From the NCBI RefSeq assembly GCF_015207655.1, contig NZ_JADEWN010000008.1:61171-125170 (forward strand): a stretch of 64,000 nt of DNA, read 5' to 3'. This document shows positions 29,347 through 38,554 of the stretch, piece after piece; position 1 is the stretch's first letter; the number at the start of each line of letters is the position of its first letter. This stretch comes from Gloeocapsopsis crepidinum LEGE 06123. GTDB taxonomy: Bacteria > Cyanobacteriota > Cyanobacteriia > Cyanobacteriales > Chroococcidiopsidaceae. The notes under the pieces were generated by a model. That model had not been told where the DNA came from. It did not search any database and was given only the letters and a program-made list of their open reading frames with translations. The translations under genes were made by a program, and so were the position numbers.

Positions 29347-29431
29347 GTGCGAATGAATTCGCACACTATAAACAAAGTCCACCTCCGTGGACTTACTCAC
29401 AAATCTCTTGCCTTAGTGTGCTTGCGCACAC
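29347..29431. repeat. Triple-hairpin repeat
   Basis: Three perfect short palindromes lie in 85 bases: GTGCGAATGAATTCGCAC (29347-29364), GTCCACCTCCGTGGAC (29377-29392) and GTGTGCTTGCGCACAC (29416-29431). Similar multi-hairpin elements with GTCCNC...GNGGAC cores are scattered in Nostoc-type genomes, as far as I recall. It sits between convergent genes after the terminator. Confidence 0.7.
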
Positions 29432-29474
29432 TTCGTTTGAATAGCCCCGACTTCAGTTGGTAGGCATCTGCAAT

Positions 29475-30497
29475 TCATACTGGAGAACCAACATCAATAA
29501 AATTTCCTAGTCCTTTTTGCTGTAGCTGTTGTAAAAAGAACTCTTCTAAAGAAAGACGAGATAAGTTCATTGCCACAAGTTGAGCCTCACTCTGGCGGAG
29601 ACTTACCAAAAACTCGTGCGGTTCGCCTTGTAATTGTCCATGCCAAGAGCCATCAGGCTCAACAATAAGATGATGCAGCCATTGGTGTAGTATATTTTGA
29701 TCGCCACCTTGTCCTTTAATGCTATAAGTATTTGGTTTACCTAAAAGTTCCTCTAGGGAACCCGTGCAAATTAATTCACCTTGTGCCAAGATTGCAATGC
29801 GATCGCAGATTTGTTCGACTTCTGACAAGATATGACTATTGAAAAAAATCGTCTTACCAAGATCTTTGAGCGATAAGATAATCTTCCTCATCTGGTAGCG
29901 TCCAATCGGATCGAGACCTGACATCGGTTCATCTAAAAAGACCACTTCAGGATCGTTAATCAGTGCTTGAGCCAAACCAATGCGCTGTAACATTCCCTTA
30001 GAATACTGCCGCAGTTGTTTTTTCTTGGCGACTGACTGCGCTAAACCCACTAATTCGAGTAACTCAGGAATCCGCTGCCTCTTTACTGCATGAGGAAGTT
30101 GAAATAACCCTGCAGCCATTTCTAAGAATTCCCAACCTGTTAAATAATCGTAATAATAGGCATTCTCTGGTAGATAGCCAATTTTTTGTTTACAGATGCG
30201 ATCGCCTAACGGCTGCCCTAAGAGAACACCTCTTCCCCCAGAAGGGCGGATAATGCCCAATAAAAGCTTAAGTAAAGTCGTCTTGCCAGCACCATTTGGT
30301 CCTAATAAACCAAACGTTTCTCCTTGACAAACACTTACTGAACATCCTTTGAGGGATTCTATCTTCTGATTTAACCAAAAGCCCGTACGATAAACTTTCT
30401 TAAGTTCATACGTTTGGATGACAGGCAAGGTTGATGTCGTTTTACTTTCTTTTAAGGTAGATGGTGGATTAAGCTTTATTTTTATTTCAGTATTCAT
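29475..30497 (-). CDS. ABC transporter ATP-binding protein (ABC-2/CcmA type)
   Basis: 340 residues. Walker A GLLGPNGAGKTTLLKLLLG, signature YSKGMLQRIGLAQAL, Walker B VVFLDEPMSGLDPIGR, H-loop NSHILSEVEQICDR. The C-terminal extension (about 255-335) is typical of ABC-2 type exporters of the drug/polysaccharide class. No permease gene is adjacent, so its membrane partner is encoded elsewhere. The first 25 residues are polar and variable. Confidence 0.88.
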   Translation of the reverse strand: MNTEIKIKLNPPSTLKESKTTSTLPVIQTYELKKVYRTGFWLNQKIESLKGCSVSVCQGETFGLLGPNGAGKTTLLKLLLGIIRPSGGRGVLLGQPLGDRICKQKIGYLPENAYYYDYLTGWEFLEMAAGLFQLPHAVKRQRIPELLELVGLAQSVAKKKQLRQYSKGMLQRIGLAQALINDPEVVFLDEPMSGLDPIGRYQMRKIILSLKDLGKTIFFNSHILSEVEQICDRIAILAQGELICTGSLEELLGKPNTYSIKGQGGDQNILHQWLHHLIVEPDGSWHGQLQGEPHEFLVSLRQSEAQLVAMNLSRLSLEEFFLQQLQQKGLGNFIDVGSPV

Positions 30498-30546
30498 GGC
30501 GCTATCATCTTATCCAGCAACGCCTAGGAATTATGGCAAATGTAAC

Positions 30547-31059
30547 CTATATTATGCTGCGATCGCCGTCAGCTTCTGTAAAGTAGCTTTGCCAAGTTGC
30601 GACTAATTGTCTAGCTGCTACCGTACCTTCTTGCGGAAAATCTAAAAATTCTTTATCTGTGCTAGGGTCATACGGTCCTTCTTTGAGTTCTAATACTATA
30701 GTATCTGGAGCCAACGCCACCAGTGTGTGATAAGTTCCCTCTGCAAGTTCCACACCCCGCGTGTCACCCTGCGCACTAACTCGCTCTTGATGGATAATTT
30801 GACCTTTCTCATCCATAATAATCATTCCTAGTTCTCCTTGTAGTACTAGGAAAAACTCAAACCCATTAACTTCTGAATTTCGTCGATGTCGATGCGGGCG
30901 GACGTAAGTACCAGGTTGCAGAACGTTTAAAAATCGTTGAACTTTTTCACCTAATTCATGAAAGTTATAATTTTGCCGTAACCTCGAACTACTACGAGCC
31001 TTTTCAGTAATATCGTCTAACAAGTCTTGAGTAAGACGCTTAAATTGAGGATTTGTCAC
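30547..31059 (-). CDS. WbuC-family cupin metalloprotein
   Basis: 170 residues. A single cupin with metal ligands in the first motif RPHRHRRNSEVNGFEFFLVL and second-motif region ELAEGTYHTLVAL; the C-terminal region has ELKEGPYDPSTDKEFLDFPQEG, which is diagnostic of WbuC. WbuC genes often accompany O-antigen/polysaccharide loci and have no proven reaction. It precedes the ABC ATPase by 49 bases on the same strand and may be co-transcribed with it. Confidence 0.82.
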   Translation of the reverse strand: MTNPQFKRLTQDLLDDITEKARSSSRLRQNYNFHELGEKVQRFLNVLQPGTYVRPHRHRRNSEVNGFEFFLVLQGELGMIIMDEKGQIIHQERVSAQGDTRGVELAEGTYHTLVALAPDTIVLELKEGPYDPSTDKEFLDFPQEGTVAARQLVATWQSYFTEADGDRSII

Positions 31060-31650
31060 GTAAGTATCCTATAAATCTACAATCTAGTTATATCATTCTG
31101 CATTTGTTGACAAGTTTATCTTTACTAATATGCAAGTTTTTTTTGAAACGCCGCGCTTACTTTTATGAAACTTGACTGACAATTTGTACTAACTTGACAG
31201 GTTTCTGATGTTATTAATTTTGTCAATTTAGGAGTTATTAAAGGAGACTTTTTAATCTAGACAGCTTATCAAACTATTCAAAACATAACTTTACCTAAAT
31301 AGCTCGATTGCTCTATAAAAAATATAAGTTTTATAGAATTTGGGCAGTCATGGAAAAGTTCAGTCAAGAGTTTATTGGTTTCATTTTTGACCTATGCCAG
31401 AAAAATTATTTTATTTCACTTAAAGTTGTAACACTGGCATGAGCAAATAATACATCATCAATTCTGGTTATGGAAAAAGTAGGACTTAAGTCTGTTGCTC
31501 AATACTTCCGTATAGCAATTTAGCTAGAAATCGTTAAATATCTATTGTAGAGTAGTGAGTATATAGTATCTTCTAACAAGAATATTAATTAAAACCAAGA
31601 GTAATTACTTGTATAGCTAAGCCAACTACTCAATCAGTAAGAATTTTTCT
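31060..31650. other. Divergent AT-rich intergenic region
   Basis: 590 bases between wbuC (minus) and the TauE/SafE gene (plus). AT-rich, with short A/T runs. I see no RNA gene or clear operator. Confidence 0.5.
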
Positions 31651-32439
31651 GTGGTTTTCCCGAATTCGCTTATTTTAACTCTTGGCGGACTAGTTGCTGG
31701 TATCCTTGCAGGCTTTTTGGGAATTGGTGGGGGAACGGTTCTAGTTCCACTAATGGTGGCATTAGGATATACCCCATTACAAGCCGTCGCAACAAGCAGC
31801 TTAGCCATCGCGATCGCGTCGATTTCTGGCAGTATCCAAAACTGGCGTATGGGGTATTTTGATAGTCAGCGAGTGATTTATCTAGGACTTCCAGCTTTAT
31901 TCACAGCCCAGATTGGAGTCTATTTAACAAGTAAATTTGCTTCATATCAACTATTAACCGCTTTTGGTTTGTTACTACTAACTAACATTTATCTTGTAGA
32001 TTTGAAAAAACACCTCATTCATCTAACAAATAGAGAGCCAATTCAATGGATTAATCCAGTGATCGCTAGAGTTTGTACTGGAGGTGCTGCTGGAATCTTG
32101 GCAGGTTTATTTAGTGTTGGTGGTGGTGTCATTATGGTAACAATGCAAGTTTTCTTATTAGGAGAACCGATTAAAGTTGCAATTCAAACAAGCTTAGGTG
32201 TGATTATCCTCACAGCTATTTCTGCTTGTCTAGGGCATACTCTCAGTAATAATGTACTTTTTATTGAAGGTACTCTTTTAGGTATTGGTGGATCATTAGG
32301 TGTTCAAGTCAGTACTCGTATTTTGCCAAAGTTACCAGATAATACTGTTAGTCTTATTTTTCGTCTAACGCTGGGATTATTATCAATCTACGTGTTTTGG
32401 CAAGCTTGGCAAGTTTTACACAATAACCCCTTAGATTAA
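31651..32439 (+). CDS. TauE/SafE-family membrane transporter
   Basis: 262 residues with about eight hydrophobic segments. The paired family motifs are visible: GLVAGILAGFLGIGGGTVLVPLM near the start and GAAGILAGLFSVGGGVIMVTMQ near residue 145, the usual internal duplication. Family members export sulfite, sulfoacetate or similar organosulfur anions; the substrate here is not known. GTG start at 31651 lacks a clear ribosome-binding site, so the start is uncertain by a few codons. Confidence 0.85.
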   Translation: MVFPNSLILTLGGLVAGILAGFLGIGGGTVLVPLMVALGYTPLQAVATSSLAIAIASISGSIQNWRMGYFDSQRVIYLGLPALFTAQIGVYLTSKFASYQLLTAFGLLLLTNIYLVDLKKHLIHLTNREPIQWINPVIARVCTGGAAGILAGLFSVGGGVIMVTMQVFLLGEPIKVAIQTSLGVIILTAISACLGHTLSNNVLFIEGTLLGIGGSLGVQVSTRILPKLPDNTVSLIFRLTLGLLSIYVFWQAWQVLHNNPLD

Positions 32440-33101
32440 TAAAAAAACATAATTACAAAATAAATATTCTACCGCTGCTTAATCTTTATTTTAAAGAAAT
32501 ATTTATTTTTATATAATAATCTAAAACATAAATCTGGAATTTAAATTTATTTTATACTTTCTTTAATTTTCAGTATATACTAACTCTAAAGTCAAGAGGA
32601 TTACTTAAGCTAAGCACTAAGTTAAACTTCTTACATAAAAAGATCAGAAATATTGCAGTTTTTCTGTTTGTAGTAGCACTGCTATAGCAAAAAAAAATTA
32701 TATGATTATCCGTAATTTTACAGAGGGCATTGCTTAGCGCTATTTGGTAAAAACATAATAATTAAATTCTAAATTTTTCTAATAGTAGGGGTGTAAATGA
32801 GCTAACTTCAACATAGAAGTAGCGTTATTAAAAAATATTTTTTTAGTATTAAATAAAGCTATTTTCCATTATTTGTGTACTATTGATATAGTAGTTAGTA
32901 AACTGAGTTTTTCCCAAAGTGCAATAACAATGTATTTAAGGAAAAATATTTTTACTCCAAGAAGAGTTAAGCTAGCTTGGAATAATAAAGAATAAGCACA
33001 AATAAACACTCGCGATCGCTAACCACAAACACAGGTGATTGTGGTAAGGTCAACTCAACTTATGTAAATTGTGGTCTGCATTAGTATCAGGATGAATTGC
33101 A
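32440..33101. other. AT-rich intergenic region before the response regulator
   Basis: 662 bases, very A+T rich. The only structure I see is a hairpin with arms ACCACA and TGTGGT (33022-33045) about 55 bases before the response-regulator start, plus one HIP1-like site at about 33011. Confidence 0.5.
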
Positions 33102-33575
33102 ATGCAGGATATTGCCCTTAATACAGATATTTTACCTACCATCCTGGCTGTAAATAGTAGCCAAACGATGCAAGAAGAAATTAAAGCTATACTGTCTGAC
33201 TACTGCCGCGTCATAGTATCGAGTAATGCAGTAGATGCCTTGAATTTAATTTACTATGAAAAGGTTTCTTTACTGTTACTTGACATAGTAGTACCACAGC
33301 TTGATGGTATTGAAATGTGTCGTACAGTACGAAATATGTCACAATTTTACAGCTTGCCAATCATTATGCTGACAGCAAGAAATAAATTTGTTGATCGAGT
33401 TAAATGTAAGCTGGCGGGAGCAAATGCTTATATTACCAAACCTTGCGAACCACAAAATTTATGTGAGGTAGTGAGTCACTATCTATATTCAGAGTCAGTT
33501 GAAATTACATCATCTAGTAGGAGCGTAAAGCGGGTGATGGGACTCGAACCCACGACGTTTACCTTGGGAAGGTAA
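33102..33575 (+). CDS. REC-only response regulator whose end overlaps an antisense tRNA
   Basis: 157 residues. A complete receiver domain about 12-130: phosphoacceptor Asp61 in LLLLDIVVP, conserved Thr about 90 (MLTAR) and Lys113 (ITKP). No output domain. The last 14 residues (RVMGLEPTTFTLGR) are simply the translated complement of the tRNA-Gly gene; the stop falls inside that gene. The natural C terminus may therefore have been lost, or this tail may be tolerated. No sensor kinase is adjacent. Confidence 0.75.
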   Translation: MQDIALNTDILPTILAVNSSQTMQEEIKAILSDYCRVIVSSNAVDALNLIYYEKVSLLLLDIVVPQLDGIEMCRTVRNMSQFYSLPIIMLTARNKFVDRVKCKLAGANAYITKPCEPQNLCEVVSHYLYSESVEITSSSRSVKRVMGLEPTTFTLGR

Positions 33576-33600
33576 CATTCTACCACTGAATTACACCCGC
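33529..33600 (-). tRNA. tRNA-Gly(CCC)
   Basis: Seven-base acceptor stem GCGGGTG/CACCCGC, D-arm with AGTGGTAGA, anticodon stem TTACC/GGTAA around loop TTCCCAA giving anticodon CCC, T-arm with GGTTCGAGTCC, discriminator T. No CCA is encoded. It overlaps the 3' end of the response-regulator gene on the other strand. Confidence 0.93.
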
Positions 33601-33634
33601 AGTGATGTTGAGTAGAGTAATATTTATTATAAAG

Positions 33635-36600
33635 TTATTTACGAATTTGCAACGAGCTTTTTGGCTGCTTGGAAGTATCAGCCGAAGGCAATTCATTATC
33701 AATAAAGTTTTGTCTGTCATGTCTACTAAGTCCATGTACCAATTTCATCAGCCAATGTTGGAAGTTATCGACATAGGTAAAAAGAACAGGTACTACCACT
33801 AACGTTAACAAGGTCGAAGTGGTAAAACCACCTAACACAGCAATTCCCATTGGACTGCGTACTTCAGCACCAGGACCAAATCCGAGGGCGAGGGGTAGGG
33901 TTCCTGCGATCGTAGATAATGAAGTCATTAAAATAGGACGCAGACGCGATACACCAGCATTAATTAATGCTTGTCTTTGTGAATTTCCTTCTGCCTGATT
34001 GATGATCGTGTAGTCAACTAAAAGAATCGAGTTTTTTGTGACGATGCCCAGCAGTAGCACAATACCAATTAAGGCATATAAACCTAAAGCTTTTTGGGCA
34101 AACATCAGTGCCAGTAGCGTACCACCCAAAGACAATGGTAAAGCTACCATGATTGTGAATGGATGGAAAAAGTTATTGTACAGCAGTACAAGAATGCCAT
34201 AGATACACAAAATTGCCAGTGCTAAAGCTGTACCAAAACGACCGAAAATTTCTTGCATAATTTCGGCATCACCTGCTTGTTGCTGGACGACTCCTGGGGG
34301 TAGTGGATTCAACGCGGGAAGTTGATTGACAGCATCCACCGCGTCTCCCAAGGCAATACCTTGCAAGTTTGCTTCTACCGAGACTTGACGGGAGCGATCG
34401 TAACGGTTAATCTCAGCTGGACCACTGCCAAAACGAATATCAGCAACAGCTTCTAAAGGAACCAACGAACCATTATTACTGGGAACTTGTAAATTTCTAA
34501 AGGTATTGATATCGTTACGTGCTTCAGGGTTAATTTGGACGCGAATCGGAATTTGACGTTCGCTTAAGTTAAATTTAGCTAAATTCGCTTCATTATCCCC
34601 TAAGGTTGCTAGAGATGCAGTGCGGGCGATCGCTTGTACCGTTACCCCTAAGTCAGCTGCCCTCGCCGGATCTGGAATCACCAAGATTTCTGGTTGTGCC
34701 AAACTAGCAGATGATGCAACTTCAACTAAACCTGGTACTGTGCGCATTTGCCTTTCTAATTCAGCCGCAGCCTGATTTAACGCTTCAGGGTTTTCACTTC
34801 TTAAAACAATTGAGAGATCTTTATTATTTCCTGCTGCACCTTGGCTTTGAAAACTAATTCTTGCACCTGGAATTTGGGCAAATTGCGGACGAATTTGTTG
34901 TTCAAACTCGCTTTGAGAGATATCGCGATTTTCTTCAGGTTTCAACTTAACTGTTAGCGTTGCACTGTTAACTTGCGGCGTCGCCAAGACTGTCTCTACC
35001 GCAGGGTTTTGTTGAATTAAGGCTGTTGCGCGTTGTACAACTTGCGTTGTGTCATCCAAAGTCGAACCTGGAGGTAATTCCACCGAAACTGTAGAAATTC
35101 CCAAGTCGCCATTATCAATAAACCCTTTAGGAATCATTGGTACTAACATCAAGCTACCAATAAAGAACGCTAAGGCAATTCCCAAGGTAGTTAAGCGATG
35201 ACGCAATGCCCATGTCAGTAGAGATTTATAAGGCTGAAATGGTTTTTTTTGAGGTTTGGTTTGAGTGTGGCGATCTCTATTTGATTTTCCCTGCTGAAGT
35301 AAATTTGCTCCCATCATCGGCGTTACTGTCCGTGCTACCAGCGTAGAAAATATCGTAGATACTGCAACTGTGACACCAAAAGGTTGAAAAAATTGCCCAG
35401 GAATACCTCCCATAAATGCTACAGGGAGAAACACCGCAATAATTGTTGCAGATGTCGCTATCACGGCTAAACCAACTTCTGAGGAAGAGTCAAAAGCCGC
35501 CTGACGTGCTGTTTTTCCCATCTTCATGTGTCGGTCGAGGTTTTCAATTTCTACAACAGCATCATCAACTAAATTTCCGACAGCAAGTGCTAACCCCAAC
35601 AACGTCATATTATTGAGCGTGTAGCCCAAGGCGCTTTGAACAAAAAAGGTAGGAATAATCGATAAAGGTAAAGCTACCGCTGTAATTAACGTCGCCCGCC
35701 AATCGCGTAAAAACAGCAGAATTGTTAACACTGCTAACACAGATGCCAGAACCAAGTCATGCATCGTGCTTTCATAAGACTCGCGAATAAAGTCACCCCG
35801 CGTGAAAATTAATTGCAAGTCAACATCAGCAGGCAATGTTGATTCTAATTGCGCTACCGCTTCTCTGATGCCTTCTTCTACTGTAACGAGTGTACTACCG
35901 CTACTACGTAATACTTCAAAAGCAACAACAGGTTCACCATTCAAAAAAGCAGCTTGTCGCGGTTCTGCAAAGCTATCACTCACTTCCCCTATACTTGACA
36001 ATGGCACATAACTGCCATTGGGTAAGACAATTTGATAATTGCTTAAGACTTCGACACTCGCAGCACTACCCAAAGTTCTAATAGTTTGTTCGCTACCGCC
36101 AACTTCTGCCCGTCCTCCTGGTAAATTGGCATTGAAAGCGCGAATTTGGTCATTTACCTGTGTTGCGGTAATGCCCAAAGCTTGCAACTGTGACGGATTT
36201 AAATTAATCCGAATCTCGCGATCGACACCACCTACACGGCGAATTTGCGCTACCCCTTGCACCGCTAGTAAAGCACGGCTAATCGTTTGATCGACCAAGT
36301 TACTTAACTGTTCTACCGACTGCTGCGAAACAACAGCATAAGTCATGATAGGACCACCCGCGAATTCTAGTCGCTGGACAATCGGTTCGCTGATGTCTTG
36401 CGGTAATTCTTGACGAGTTTGGGCAACCGCATTGCGGACATCGTTCGTGGCGCGATCGCTATCAGTACCCAACACAAAGTTAACAACCGTTGTGGAAACT
36501 CCATCGTTGACGGTTGAAATCATGGTGTCAATGTTTCCTAAACTTGCAACCGCATCTTCAATTTGCTTTGTGACTTGCGCTTCGAGTTCTGCAGGTCCCG

Positions 36601-36766
36601 CCCCTGGCTGGCTAACTGTAATGGAAACTGCTGGAATATCAATATTGGGATTGGTATCAATTCCTAGCCTTGTAAACGAAAACCAACCTAGAATCGTCAA
36701 CATCAAGAATAAAACAATTGTCGGAACCGGACGGCGAATTGACCAAGCAGAGACGTTGAAGGACAT
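33635..36766 (-). CDS. RND efflux transporter, inner-membrane pump (AcrB/MdtB-like)
   Basis: 1043 residues, the normal length for an HAE-1-type pump. N-terminal helix at 14-32, large periplasmic loops and two six-helix bundles. The proton relay is intact: GNLVDDAVVEIEN in TM4. The second half has the mirrored GIVLLLGIVTKNSILLVDY. It should form the trimeric pump that works with the adaptor encoded just upstream (36907-38217) and an outer-membrane TolC-like channel encoded elsewhere. Substrates cannot be read. A repeat copy fills the 140 bases between the two genes. Confidence 0.92.
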   Translation of the reverse strand: MSFNVSAWSIRRPVPTIVLFLMLTILGWFSFTRLGIDTNPNIDIPAVSITVSQPGAGPAELEAQVTKQIEDAVASLGNIDTMISTVNDGVSTTVVNFVLGTDSDRATNDVRNAVAQTRQELPQDISEPIVQRLEFAGGPIMTYAVVSQQSVEQLSNLVDQTISRALLAVQGVAQIRRVGGVDREIRINLNPSQLQALGITATQVNDQIRAFNANLPGGRAEVGGSEQTIRTLGSAASVEVLSNYQIVLPNGSYVPLSSIGEVSDSFAEPRQAAFLNGEPVVAFEVLRSSGSTLVTVEEGIREAVAQLESTLPADVDLQLIFTRGDFIRESYESTMHDLVLASVLAVLTILLFLRDWRATLITAVALPLSIIPTFFVQSALGYTLNNMTLLGLALAVGNLVDDAVVEIENLDRHMKMGKTARQAAFDSSSEVGLAVIATSATIIAVFLPVAFMGGIPGQFFQPFGVTVAVSTIFSTLVARTVTPMMGANLLQQGKSNRDRHTQTKPQKKPFQPYKSLLTWALRHRLTTLGIALAFFIGSLMLVPMIPKGFIDNGDLGISTVSVELPPGSTLDDTTQVVQRATALIQQNPAVETVLATPQVNSATLTVKLKPEENRDISQSEFEQQIRPQFAQIPGARISFQSQGAAGNNKDLSIVLRSENPEALNQAAAELERQMRTVPGLVEVASSASLAQPEILVIPDPARAADLGVTVQAIARTASLATLGDNEANLAKFNLSERQIPIRVQINPEARNDINTFRNLQVPSNNGSLVPLEAVADIRFGSGPAEINRYDRSRQVSVEANLQGIALGDAVDAVNQLPALNPLPPGVVQQQAGDAEIMQEIFGRFGTALALAILCIYGILVLLYNNFFHPFTIMVALPLSLGGTLLALMFAQKALGLYALIGIVLLLGIVTKNSILLVDYTIINQAEGNSQRQALINAGVSRLRPILMTSLSTIAGTLPLALGFGPGAEVRSPMGIAVLGGFTTSTLLTLVVVPVLFTYVDNFQHWLMKLVHGLSRHDRQNFIDNELPSADTSKQPKSSLQIRK

Positions 36767-36770
36767 AATG

Positions 36771-36906
36771 AGGGGTCAGGGGTGAGGGGTGAGTTTAAGA
36801 GAGTTATGAGTTTAAGAGAGTCGTGAAGTGTTGAGCTTAAAAGAGTTATGAGTTATGAAGAGTCTTTTAATTCAAAACTCAAAACTCAAAACTAATCACT
36901 CACCCC
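36771..36906. repeat. Heptamer-based dispersed repeat, copy D, with long inverted ends
   Basis: The outer arms GGGGTGAGGGGTGAG (about 36776) and CTCACCCCTCACC (reaching just into the adaptor gene end, about 36918) are near-complementary. Between them lie the GAGTTTAAGAGAG / GTGTTGAGC and TTCAAAACTCAAAACTCAAA modules. It lies between two genes that should be co-transcribed, where a hairpin could alter pump-to-adaptor ratios. Confidence 0.75.
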
Positions 36907-38217
36907 TCACCTCTCACTCCTCGCCCCTTCTACTACACGAACGCGATCGCCATCTTTGAGATAGCCAGCACCAACAGACACGACGCGATCGCCTGAATTT
37001 AAGCCGCTGCTAATTTCGATGTTGCCATCATTGAGAACTTCTCCGAGTTCGACAGATCGTGCTTGTACTGTATCTTCACCTGTCAACACAAAAACAATTC
37101 CACTACCATCAGGCTGTGGGACGACAGCTTTTCCAGGAACTGTGATTCCAGGAACGGTTGCAGAGGTAATTGCTGCACGGGCAAACATTCCTGGACGTAG
37201 TAAAGAAGTTGTGGGTAAATTGATGCGGACTGTGGCTTGACGGCTTTGGGTATCGACTAATGGTGCGATTTCTCTGACTCGTCCTTGTAGCTGAACGCGC
37301 GAATCTGCGTCTAAAGTTACTCTAGCAGGTGCGCCGACTTCAACTTGTGGTAACTGAATTGCGGGAACTTGTGCTGCAAGTTCCAAAGCATTATTTTGAA
37401 TAATCGAAAACAAGGGCTGCGAACCACTAACGACATCTCCAATTTTGGCGATCGCTTCTGCGACTAAACCACTTGCGGGTGCGCGAACCACAGTTTGTCC
37501 CAACTGTGTTTCTAATTGTTGTAAACTAGCACGACTACTGCGCACATCAGCTTCGGCACTACTAATATTTGCTTGGGCAACGCGGACGGCTTCGCGGGCA
37601 GTGGCTGTTGTTGTCGCCCGCGTATCTAATTCTTGGCGACTAATTGCCCCATTATTAGCAAGTTGTTCGTATCGCTGTAAGTTTCGTTCTGCTTCAGCCA
37701 AACTGGCACGCGCTTGTGCTAAAGCTGCTTGTCTTTGACCGACTACGGCTTGTACAGACTCGATATTTGCTCTTGCTTGGTCAATTTGAGCGCGAATCAC
37801 TGCATCATCTAAAATTGCCATTGCCTGTCCTTCACGGACATTTTCGCCTTCACGTACTAAAATCTGCCTAATCTGTAAACCATTGGTTTGTGGTAACACG
37901 GCAATCAAATCGCGGGCAGCAACTGTACCAGTAACATTAAGTGATCGCGCTACCTGCATGCTGCGTACTGGTTCTACTGTCACACTCATACTGGGCGGTG
38001 CTTCAGTTTGCTGTGCAGTTTGGTTCGGTGCTGTCGTTGGGCGCGAAAAAAAGCGCATTCCGCCAAAGGCGATCGCCACGCCTAACCCTGTGCCAACTAT
38101 CAATGGGATAAGCCAATTCTGACGCGATCGGGTTGGAACCTTTTTATAATTTGCTTTGTCAACAACGATAACTTCTTTAGACGCAAGCTTATCCTCTGCT
38201 TCCACTTGTTGAGTCAC
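36907..38217 (-). CDS. RND efflux periplasmic adaptor (MFP) subunit
   Basis: About 436 residues. One N-terminal membrane anchor (LIPLIVGTGLGVAIAFGG) follows a Lys-rich cytoplasmic tail. Then come a lipoyl/barrel half (GLQIRQILVREGENVREGQ), a long coiled-coil hairpin (about 140-235, rich in Ala/Gln/Arg) and the returning lipoyl half (VVRAPASGLVAEAIAKIGD). It links the pump to the outer membrane. GTG at 38217 is chosen because GAGGGAGG stands seven bases upstream; a GTG six codons earlier would overlap that site. Confidence 0.9.
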   Translation of the reverse strand: MTQQVEAEDKLASKEVIVVDKANYKKVPTRSRQNWLIPLIVGTGLGVAIAFGGMRFFSRPTTAPNQTAQQTEAPPSMSVTVEPVRSMQVARSLNVTGTVAARDLIAVLPQTNGLQIRQILVREGENVREGQAMAILDDAVIRAQIDQARANIESVQAVVGQRQAALAQARASLAEAERNLQRYEQLANNGAISRQELDTRATTTATAREAVRVAQANISSAEADVRSSRASLQQLETQLGQTVVRAPASGLVAEAIAKIGDVVSGSQPLFSIIQNNALELAAQVPAIQLPQVEVGAPARVTLDADSRVQLQGRVREIAPLVDTQSRQATVRINLPTTSLLRPGMFARAAITSATVPGITVPGKAVVPQPDGSGIVFVLTGEDTVQARSVELGEVLNDGNIEISSGLNSGDRVVSVGAGYLKDGDRVRVVEGARSER

Positions 38218-38339
38218 AGCCAAACCTCCCTCCACGCGATGCCAGTGCCAGCCACTTTACTAAGAAACGTTGAAATTTATTGCTATATCTTAAATATGAC
38301 TCATTTAATTGTCTTCTGAACTCAGACCACAGCAAGAAA

Positions 38340-38490
38340 TAAGAGGTCAGGGGAGTTATGAGGGGTGAGGGGTGAGTTTAAGAGAGTTACTCGTTAAGAG
38401 TGTTGAGTTATGAGTTAAGCAAATTCTTCTAATTCAAAACGTGCTAAGGCACCGCTACGCTAACAAAACTCAACACTCAAAACTTTAAAT
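38340..38490. repeat. Heptamer-based dispersed repeat, copy E
   Basis: Left module AGGGGTGAGGGGTGAGTTTAA and GTGTTGAGTTATGAG, right module TTCTAATTCAAAAC, then a small inserted block (AGGCACCGCTACGC) and AAAACTCAACACTCAAAAC. It occupies much of the 338 bases between the adaptor gene and the divergent permease gene; nothing else is evident there. Confidence 0.72.
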
Positions 38491-38554
38491 CCCAACGTCT
38501 CGTCAGGCTAAAATTCAAACCATAGATGGTTACTTTAGGGCATGGTGGTTGTAA

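Noticed and set aside
33533..33575. Real protein tail of the response regulator in the last 14 codons
   Set aside because: The residues RVMGLEPTTFTLGR are the complement of the tRNA; this is a well-known false peptide.
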